A stretch of 64,000 bases of DNA, taken from NCBI RefSeq assembly GCF_014205295.1, contig NZ_JACHNF010000001.1, forward strand, positions 4,712,001 to 4,776,000, read 5' to 3'. Shown here one piece after another: positions 58,908 through 64,000 of the stretch. A model generated the notes under the pieces. It was given only the letters and a program-made list of their open reading frames with translations. It ran no database searches and was not told the DNA's origin. Within the stretch, counting starts at the first letter, position 1; each line of letters opens with the position of its first letter. Source of the stretch: Kribbella solani (GTDB taxonomy: Bacteria > Actinomycetota > Actinomycetes > Propionibacteriales > Kribbellaceae). A program made the position numbers and the translations under genes.

Positions 58908-58967
58908 TGCTTACTTCAGGGTGGGCCACCTCGGGTGGTGGTGGCACCTTGTGTAACGAGCAACCAC

Positions 58968-59264
58968 TCAGACGGTGACGGCCACTTCCGCGACTTCGCC
59001 GTACTGCGCGACTACTTCGTTGTCGACCGGCTGGGCCTTCGGCGCCAGCGTGCGCAGCGTCCAGTTGCCCGGCGCCGCGAAGAACCGGAAGTGCCCGGTG
59101 GCCGAGGTGGGTACCTCCGCCGTGAACTCACCGCTGGAGTCCAGCAGCCGCACGTACGCGCCGCCGACCGGCTCCTCGCCGCGCAGCACCTGGCCCTGGA
59201 TCACGGCTTCCTTGTCGACGTCGACGCCCTTGAGGTCGAGGCCGCCCTTCTTCGCTCCGCACAT
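58968..59264 (-). CDS. SseC-like protein (DUF1416)
   Basis: 98 residues. Opens with MCGAKKGGLDLKGVDVDKEA and forms a single beta-sandwich (GQVLRGEEPVGGAYVRLLDSS, GHFRFFAAPGNWTLRTLAP) like the SseC proteins encoded next to thiosulfate sulfurtransferases in mycobacteria and streptomycetes. Likely a partner in sulfur transfer; the mechanism is unknown. 2 bp after the sulfurtransferase stop. Confidence 0.92.
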   Translation of the reverse strand: MCGAKKGGLDLKGVDVDKEAVIQGQVLRGEEPVGGAYVRLLDSSGEFTAEVPTSATGHFRFFAAPGNWTLRTLAPKAQPVDNEVVAQYGEVAEVAVTV

Positions 59265-59266
59265 GG

Positions 59267-60115
59267 TCAGGCCTCCCCGGGCTCGTCGCCGAGGGCAACG
59301 GGTACGCCGACCAGCGAACCCCACTCGGTCCAGGAACCGTCGTAGTTCTTCACGTTCTCCTGGCCGAGGATCTCGTGCAGGACGAACCAGGTGTGCGCGG
59401 AACGCTCACCGATCCGGCAGTACGCGATGGTGTCCTTGCCGAAGTCCACGCCGGCGTCGGCGTACAGCTGCTTCAGCTCGGCGTCCGCGCGGAACGTACC
59501 GTCGTCGTTGGCCGCCTTGCTCCACGGGATGTTCGCCGCGGTCGGGATGTGACCCGCGCGCTGCGCCTGCTCCTGCGGCAGGTGGGCCGGGGCGAGCAGC
59601 CGGCCGGCGTACTCGTCCGGGCTGCGGACGTCGACCAGGTTCTTCACGCCGATGGCTTCGTTGACCTCGTCGCGGAAGGCGCGGATGTCCAGGTTCGGGT
59701 CCTTGGCCTGGTACTCGGTGGCGTCGCGCTTGACGACCTCGTCGGTCAGTTCGCGGCTGTCCAGCTCCCAGCGCTTGCGGCCGCCGTCGAGCAGCCGGAC
59801 GTCGCCGTGGCCGTAGAGCTTGAAGTACCAGTACGCGTACGCGGCGAACCAGTTGTTGTTGCCGCCGTACAGCACGACGGTGTCGTCGTTCTTGACGCCC
59901 CGCTCGGACAGCAGCGCGCTGAACTGCTCCTGGTTGACGAAGTCGCGACGGACGGCGTCCTGCAGGTCGTCCTTCCAGTCCAGCTTGATCGCACCGGCGA
60001 TGTGGCCGGCGTCGTACGCCGAGACGTCTTCGTCGACCTCGATCAGGACGACGCCGGCGTCGGACTTGTGTTCCTCGACCCAGTCGGCCGAGACGAGAGC
60101 GGATTCCCTGCTCAT
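59267..60115 (-). CDS. Thiosulfate sulfurtransferase (rhodanese, CysA2/SseA type)
   Basis: 282 residues: two rhodanese domains, the N-terminal one inactive and the C-terminal one with the active loop CRIGERS (Cys233), which carries the persulfide. It moves sulfane sulfur from thiosulfate to acceptors. VDVRSPDEYAGRLLAPAH and the HIPTAANIPW loop are typical. It precedes the SseC-like gene and follows DUF4395 by 12 bp. Confidence 0.95.
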   Translation of the reverse strand: MSRESALVSADWVEEHKSDAGVVLIEVDEDVSAYDAGHIAGAIKLDWKDDLQDAVRRDFVNQEQFSALLSERGVKNDDTVVLYGGNNNWFAAYAYWYFKLYGHGDVRLLDGGRKRWELDSRELTDEVVKRDATEYQAKDPNLDIRAFRDEVNEAIGVKNLVDVRSPDEYAGRLLAPAHLPQEQAQRAGHIPTAANIPWSKAANDDGTFRADAELKQLYADAGVDFGKDTIAYCRIGERSAHTWFVLHEILGQENVKNYDGSWTEWGSLVGVPVALGDEPGEA

Positions 60116-60127
60116 GTGTGCTGCCTC

Positions 60128-60574
60128 TCAGTTGGTAGCGGTTGTTGGCGTACGAATGCGATGGATCAGCAGATAGGCCTCGCAACCGAGGCAGAGCCCG
60201 ACCGCGGCGTTCACGAACGCCGCGACCAGGGCGAATCCGGTGGCAACCACGCCGAGCACGGTCGCACCGGTCAGGTACCCGACCAGCCCGACGACCGCGA
60301 AGACGAGGCCGACCAGCTGGGCGAACCGCGGTGGCGCCGCGTCCTCCAGCTCCTTCGGCGGGGCCAGCCGGGGCCGGACCAGCCGCTTGAACAGCCACCC
60401 GTACGGCGACGCCTGGACGCCGAACGCGACCGAGACCGCGAACACCACGGCCTGTACCGCGAGCGGCCAGGGGCTGTTGAGTACGAGCGTCAGCGCAAGA
60501 ACGACGGAGGTGATGCCGGCCGCGAACCGGAGTCCGCGCGGATCGACCTGCCGCACCGCCTGTTGTTCGGACAT
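60128..60574 (-). CDS. DUF4395 membrane protein of the sulfur operon
   Basis: 148 residues, four helices (ITSVVLALTLVLNSPWPL, VQAVVFAVSVAFGVQ, LVGLVFAVVGLVGYLTG, VVATGFALVAAFVNAAVGLC), ending in a CLGCEAY pair of Cys close to the membrane face. This family regularly precedes sulfurtransferase-SseC pairs, suggesting a role in sulfur or thiosulfate uptake. First structural gene of the operon. Confidence 0.9.
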   Translation of the reverse strand: MSEQQAVRQVDPRGLRFAAGITSVVLALTLVLNSPWPLAVQAVVFAVSVAFGVQASPYGWLFKRLVRPRLAPPKELEDAAPPRFAQLVGLVFAVVGLVGYLTGATVLGVVATGFALVAAFVNAAVGLCLGCEAYLLIHRIRTPTTATN

Positions 60575-60828
60575 GACAACTCCAGGAGTTGGAGGATGTC
60601 GAGCCGGAACCCGCCCGAATCCGCGGGAGGCGACGTACGCGAAACCGTGCTCAGCGACCGGTTCCGCAGCGCTCGGGACGCCGCCTGGTCAGCGGCGTCG
60701 ACACAGGGACGAGCGCACCCGGCAGTTGTCCACTGCCCGGCGCTTCGTCAGCCATGTCCGGTAAACCACGCATCGAGCGTACGGAACGTAGGCGGATGCG
60801 CCGGCCGTTGTCCCATTGAGTGAGACAA
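60575..60828 (-). other. Long leader of the sulfur operon with small ORF and hairpins
   Basis: About 254 nt separate the apparent transcription start from DUF4395. A 26-codon frame begins with TTG 60828 (or ATG 60816) and ends at 60748. Two hairpins follow: GGCAGT/ACTGCC near 60721-60740, and GACGCCGC/GCGGCGTC at 60678-60700. CAACTCC-A-GGAGTTG (60577-60591) then overlaps the ribosome binding site of DUF4395. This looks like an attenuation or translation-control leader. No riboswitch consensus was recognised. Confidence 0.4.
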
Positions 60829-60829
60829 C
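60807..60829. promoter_or_regulatory. Operator at the start of the sulfur operon
   Basis: GTTGTCCCA and TGAGACAAC (one mismatch) flank a 5-nt centre. The 23-bp site overlaps the expected transcription start, where a repressor would act. Confidence 0.5.
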
Positions 60830-60834
60830 TGATC

Positions 60835-60840
60835 ATATTA
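60835..60840 (-). promoter_or_regulatory. -10 box TAATAT of the sulfur operon
   Basis: TAATAT on the minus strand in an AT-rich patch only 8 nt after the RDD-gene stop, 6 nt before a TTG codon of the small leader frame. Confidence 0.5.
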
Positions 60841-60848
60841 TGGGATAT

Positions 60849-61757
60849 CTACTTCCGGACCACGTTGGTGGCTGCCACCTTGTCGTGCAGTGCCTGCTTC
60901 TTGTCGTCCCAGAGCGGCCACAGGTAGTCGAGCAGCGCGGCGAAGCCGGTCAGCGTACCGATCAGTGGAATCAGACCCAGCACGCTCAGCCCGATCTGGA
61001 AGCCGTACCGCTTGGCGACCGCGGAGCCGGGCGGGTTGCCCGGTACGTCCCGGAGCCGGACCGCGATACCGAGCGCCATCTTGCCCGGAGTGGCGCCCTT
61101 CTTCGTCACGAACAGGTACTCGTACACGAACGAGACCAGGAAGCCGATCAGGACCGCCGGGATCATCCACTTGTAGACCTCTGGTGGCAGCGTGGTCGTG
61201 GTGGCCGGGTTACCGGCCTCTGCCTGGTCCAGGGTGTTCCTGAAGTAGTCCCAGAGCACCTGGGAGTACTGGTAGTAGAAGTAGCCGGTCAGCGGGAGCC
61301 CGATGATGCCGACGATGATCGAGTCGATGATCCGCGCGAACACCCGCCGCCACCAGCCGGACAGCATTTGGCCATCCGGAGTGGTGTGTGGGCGCTGCCC
61401 CGGATAGCCATAGCCCTGCTGGCCCGGCTGCTGACCCGTGTACTGGCCGTACTGCTGCTGGCCGTACTGCTGTTGGCCAGCCTGCTGTTGCTGCTGGGGC
61501 TGTTGTTGCGCGTACTGCCCGTACTGCGGTTGCTGCGGCTGGGCGTACTGGCCGTACTGCGGTTGGGCCGGGCGGCTCTGCTGGGTCGGTGCGGGACCGC
61601 CGTACACCTGCCCGTGCTGTGCCGCTTGGCCGTACTGGCCCTGGTACGGCGGCGGGGTCTGCTGGGGGCGGCGCTGATCCGTCCAGGTGCTGCCGTCCCA
61701 GTACCGCTGCTGGGTCTGGTCCTCGGGATCGTCGTACCAACCGGCTGGAGAGCTCAC
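60849..61757 (-). CDS. RDD-family membrane protein with DUF2510 and Q-rich tail
   Basis: 302 residues. The N terminus AGWYDDPEDQTQQRYWDGSTWT is the DUF2510 motif; residues ~30-125 are a Gln/Tyr/Gly/Pro-rich repeat (QYGQYAQ units); the RDD domain (~133-298) has SGWWRRVFARIIDSIIVGI, two further helices and KKGATPGKMALGI. RDD proteins are proposed transporters or membrane helpers with unknown substrate. GTG 61757. Confidence 0.9.
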   Translation of the reverse strand: MSSPAGWYDDPEDQTQQRYWDGSTWTDQRRPQQTPPPYQGQYGQAAQHGQVYGGPAPTQQSRPAQPQYGQYAQPQQPQYGQYAQQQPQQQQQAGQQQYGQQQYGQYTGQQPGQQGYGYPGQRPHTTPDGQMLSGWWRRVFARIIDSIIVGIIGLPLTGYFYYQYSQVLWDYFRNTLDQAEAGNPATTTTLPPEVYKWMIPAVLIGFLVSFVYEYLFVTKKGATPGKMALGIAVRLRDVPGNPPGSAVAKRYGFQIGLSVLGLIPLIGTLTGFAALLDYLWPLWDDKKQALHDKVAATNVVRK

Positions 61758-61804
61758 CCGGAGAGTCTTACTTACGCAGCGGTGATTCCGCCATCCGGTG
61801 GCAC

Positions 61805-62245
61805 TTACCGGACGCCGGTGGGCTCGATCGCGGTAGCCAGCGCGGCAATAACGTCCGGCTTCCGGGGCGCACCGCTGGCCCGCTTCACGACCGCTCCGGT
61901 GCTGTCGAGCACCAGCGTGGTCGGCGTACGCAGGATGTCCAGCCGCCGGACCAGCTCCAGATGTGACTCGGCATCCAGCTCGACGTGCCGTACGCCGTCG
62001 ACCATGCCCTCCACCTCGGCGAGCGTCCGCCGGGTGGCCCGGCAGGGCGCACAGAACGCCGACGAGAACTGCAGCAGCGTCGCCCGCTCCCCCAGCTCCG
62101 CACCAACCTCAGCCGCCGTCACCCGCTCCACGCCGACCTCACTCTTCCCCCGAAACCGTCCGTCCACCCAGGCCTTGAGCACACTGAGCACCGCACCGAC
62201 GACCACCGCGCCGGCCAGCACCCACAACCCAAGACTCACAATCAC
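61805..62245 (-). CDS. Membrane-anchored thioredoxin-family protein
   Basis: 146 residues. An N-terminal helix (IVSLGLWVLAGAVVVGAVLSVL) anchors a thioredoxin domain with FSSAFCAPCRAT (CxxC, Cys65/Cys68) and the cis-Pro in LRTPTTLVL. Such proteins reduce or isomerise disulfides or mature cytochrome c. The start is uncertain: GTG 62245 fits GGGGAG upstream; a TTG at 62275 would add 10 residues. Confidence 0.85.
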   Translation of the reverse strand: MIVSLGLWVLAGAVVVGAVLSVLKAWVDGRFRGKSEVGVERVTAAEVGAELGERATLLQFSSAFCAPCRATRRTLAEVEGMVDGVRHVELDAESHLELVRRLDILRTPTTLVLDSTGAVVKRASGAPRKPDVIAALATAIEPTGVR

Positions 62246-62318
62246 CCACGGTACGACTCCCCGTACACCTTTCAACCACCCGTTTCACCCACTGAGAACC
62301 GTCTGACTTAATAGGGGT

Positions 62319-62744
62319 GTGGACAGTGGGCTGGTGGTGCGGGAGGGGGTGGTGGTGCCTGAGGGGGAGTTGATGTGGCGGTTCTCGCGGTCCGGTGGGC
62401 CGGGTGGGCAGTCGGTGAACACGACTGACAGCCGGGTGGAGTTGAGTTTCGATGTGGCCGGTACGGCGGCGTTGAGTGACGTACTGAAGGCCCGGGCGCT
62501 GGAGCGGCTGCGGGCGCGGCTGGTCGACGGGGTGGTGACGATCGCGGCGTCGGAGTACAAGTCGCAGTGGCGCAACCGGGAAGCAGCACGGGAGCGGCTG
62601 GCTCAGCTGTTGCGGGAGGCGATCGCACCGCCACCACGGAAGCGCCGGCCGACCAAACCGAGCAAGGGCTCGGTGCGGCGCCGGCTGGACGACAAGAAGC
62701 GCCGCGGCCAGACGAAGCGCCTCCGCGGCCGTCCCGACGACTGA
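62319..62744 (+). CDS. arfB: Peptidyl-tRNA hydrolase ArfB (YaeJ-type ribosome rescue factor)
   Basis: 141 residues. The GGQ motif (29-31) in SRSGGPGGQSVNTTDSRVEL is followed by a basic C-terminal tail (KRRPTKPSKGSVRRRLDDKK), which enters the empty mRNA channel of stalled ribosomes. It releases nascent chains from non-stop ribosomes. The GTG at 62319 has no ribosome binding site and lies shortly after a TTAAT-rich -10-like sequence. Confidence 0.92.
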   Translation: MDSGLVVREGVVVPEGELMWRFSRSGGPGGQSVNTTDSRVELSFDVAGTAALSDVLKARALERLRARLVDGVVTIAASEYKSQWRNREAARERLAQLLREAIAPPPRKRRPTKPSKGSVRRRLDDKKRRGQTKRLRGRPDD

Positions 62745-62792
62745 GCGACCACCGCAGGCCCGATCAGCGCAGCGGGCGGCCCTCTGGGTGGT

Positions 62793-62798
62793 TACGCT
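62793..62798 (+). promoter_or_regulatory. -10 box TACGCT of the membrane-anchored pair
   Basis: TACGCT, 6 nt before the GTG at 62805, no ribosome binding site. Confidence 0.5.
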
Positions 62799-62804
62799 GC
62801 GGGC

Positions 62805-63437
62805 GTGCAGGAAACGGGGACCGGGGGGTCTGAGCAGGAGGAGCCGGAAGAGCTCCCGGAGCTCAAGGATCTGAAGGTACGGGGCCGAACGCTCCGTACC
62901 TGGGTCATCGGCGCGGTCGTACTGCTCCTCGCCGTCTCCGCGGTCTTCGGCGGACTGAAGAAGGCCGGCGAGGAAACCCCACAGGTGGCAGCCGGTGACG
63001 CGATCGACGCGGGCCGGTTCGACGTCACCGTCCAGCGCGTCGTCGCCGTGAAGGACCTGAAGCCGCTGTTCACCCCCGACCAGGGCGGTGCGCTGATCGC
63101 GGTCGTGACGAAGCTCAAGGTCACCGACGCCACCGGTACGACCCCACCGCTCGATCTGATCCGCCTCGTCGGCGTACCCGGCGTCGACGAGACCGCACGG
63201 CCTCTCGGCACCACCAACCTCCGCGACCAGACGATGAACCCGGTCCTCACCCCGGACGCGGCCGAGGACGTCGCGTACGTCTGGAAGCTGCCCAAGGCAA
63301 CCGATCTGCCGACCGAGGTCCACCTGACCGTGCAGGGTTACAGCTTCGGGGAGTCGATCCTCGACCACCACGACAAGTGGTCGCAGGACAAGCTCGCCGC
63401 CGAGAGCACGGTCCCGGTGAAGGACAACGTCAAGTGA
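62805..63437 (+). CDS. Unrecognised membrane-anchored protein (paralogue 1)
   Basis: 210 residues: an acidic N-terminal tail (EQEEPEELPELKDLK), one helix (WVIGAVVLLLAVSAVFGGL), and an extracytoplasmic beta-rich domain (AGRFDVTVQRVVAVKDLKP, ALIAVVTKLKVTDATG). The domain resembles immunoglobulin-like DUF4352-type folds, an inference. GTGA overlap couples it to the next gene. Confidence 0.75.
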   Translation: MQETGTGGSEQEEPEELPELKDLKVRGRTLRTWVIGAVVLLLAVSAVFGGLKKAGEETPQVAAGDAIDAGRFDVTVQRVVAVKDLKPLFTPDQGGALIAVVTKLKVTDATGTTPPLDLIRLVGVPGVDETARPLGTTNLRDQTMNPVLTPDAAEDVAYVWKLPKATDLPTEVHLTVQGYSFGESILDHHDKWSQDKLAAESTVPVKDNVK

Positions 63438-64000
63438 CCGGCCGCAGACTGCTGAACGTCGGCCTCACCCTGGCCGTCCTGGTCGCGATCGTCGGCCTGT
63501 ACCGGCTGACGCCGACGCAGAAGGACATCCAGCAGCCCACTCCGGTCCGCGGCATCGTCGGCCGCGCCGTACAGACACCGCGCTTCGACCTGACCGTCGA
63601 CAGCATCCGGATCGGCAAGCAGCTCCGGATTCCGCACTCGACGCCGGATCGGGACACGCTGACCGATTTCGTCGTCGTCGACGCCTCCGTCACCGCCAAC
63701 CGTGAGCCGCTGCACATCGCCGACGTCCGGATCCGGTCCGCCGACGGCGTCACGTACCTCGGCTCCAACCGCAACGGTCTCGACCAGGTCGACCTGACCG
63801 GTACCGAGTTCGCGCCGGACATCCCGGTCCGCGGCTCGTTCGTGGTCGAGATGCCCGCCGACAAGGTGCCGGGGGCAACGTTGCTGGTGATGGAGAAGCC
63901 GATCCTGAACGACCTGGAACCACAGGTGACCGTTCCGCTCGGCTCCGACGCCCCACCGGTACAGGACGTGGTGGCACTGACTGCTGCGAGTGACACGTGA
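63434..64000 (+). CDS. Unrecognised membrane-anchored protein (paralogue 2)
   Basis: 188 residues with the same plan as its neighbour: a short basic start, one helix (LLNVGLTLAVLVAIVGLY), then a domain with TPRFDLTVDSIRIGKQLRI and FVVVDASVTANREP. The pair arose by duplication. GTG 63434 overlaps the previous stop. The stop codon ends exactly at the last base of the window. Confidence 0.75.
   Translation: MTGRRLLNVGLTLAVLVAIVGLYRLTPTQKDIQQPTPVRGIVGRAVQTPRFDLTVDSIRIGKQLRIPHSTPDRDTLTDFVVVDASVTANREPLHIADVRIRSADGVTYLGSNRNGLDQVDLTGTEFAPDIPVRGSFVVEMPADKVPGATLLVMEKPILNDLEPQVTVPLGSDAPPVQDVVALTAASDT

Noticed and set aside
60651..60836. A 61-codon minus-strand frame in the sulfur-operon leader as a Cys-rich leader peptide gene
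   Set aside because: Its ATG falls within the -10 box, it has only two scattered Cys codons and no ribosome binding site.
60575..60848. SAM-type riboswitch before the sulfur operon
   Set aside because: I could not find the conserved core of any SAM riboswitch class in this stretch.

Overview
The window is high-GC, densely coded DNA from an actinomycete. Supporting features are a mycothiol glycosyltransferase (mshA), SenX3-RegX3/PhoU, a CarD-IspD-IspF operon, an HbhA-like protein, an F420-type luciferase-like oxidoreductase and many start codons placed about 6 nt after a TANNNT -10 box (apparent leaderless mRNAs). The overall flavour is that of a soil Propionibacteriales genome such as Kribbella or a relative; the genus is an inference. 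No rRNA, tRNA, CRISPR or prophage was seen.

Left part (1-15.7 kb): two copies of a divergent cassette, each with a DUF2207 membrane protein facing a membrane-anchored neutral zinc metallopeptidase, plus a third peptidase with a very long Q/P/G-rich tail. Then come a Pls/PosA-type single-module peptide synthetase translationally coupled to an M1 peptidase and a membrane protein, and a divergent LysR/nitrilase pair.

15.6-32.5 kb: ispF-ispD-carD, a lipoprotein, a complete IS3-family element (18529-20006) inserted into a transcription-terminator hairpin, an iron-regulated siderophore-binding protein, regX3-senX3 with a large inverted repeat at their junction, phoU with a PHO box, a secreted protein, and the mycothiol/glycolysis operon mshA-ybjN-gpmA. 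A membrane protein, an SDR oxidoreductase and an XRE regulator / HbhA-like / DUF2516 set follow. Much of this matches gene neighbourhoods known from mycobacteria and streptomycetes.

32.5-49.1 kb: two L,D-transpeptidases, a Firmicutes-type GltX with TypA, a TetR regulator, an asparaginase, the YgfZ-like folate protein, a DctA transporter divergent from a two-component system, nitrobindin with an unlisted 35-residue membrane peptide, a DsrE protein, and an FAD monooxygenase divergent from a WYL regulator.

49.1-54.2 kb is the accessory part: 2.5 kb of tandem and inverted repeats without a convincing gene, then a two-gene operon for a low-complexity protein with EF-hand-like loops and an unrecognised partner. 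54.3-64 kb returns to ordinary genes: a cytochrome b561-like/molybdopterin fusion, BKACE, Dtd, a secreted surface protein, a thiosulfate sulfurtransferase-SseC-DUF4395 operon with a long leader, an RDD protein, a thioredoxin-like protein, ArfB and two membrane-anchored paralogues.

The most notable observations that annotation alone does not explain are two families of structured intergenic repeats that sit between converging genes (18474/50599 and 24131/32474), the IS that split one of them, the 163-nt hairpin at senX3/regX3, and the repeat-protein operon at 51689-54201.
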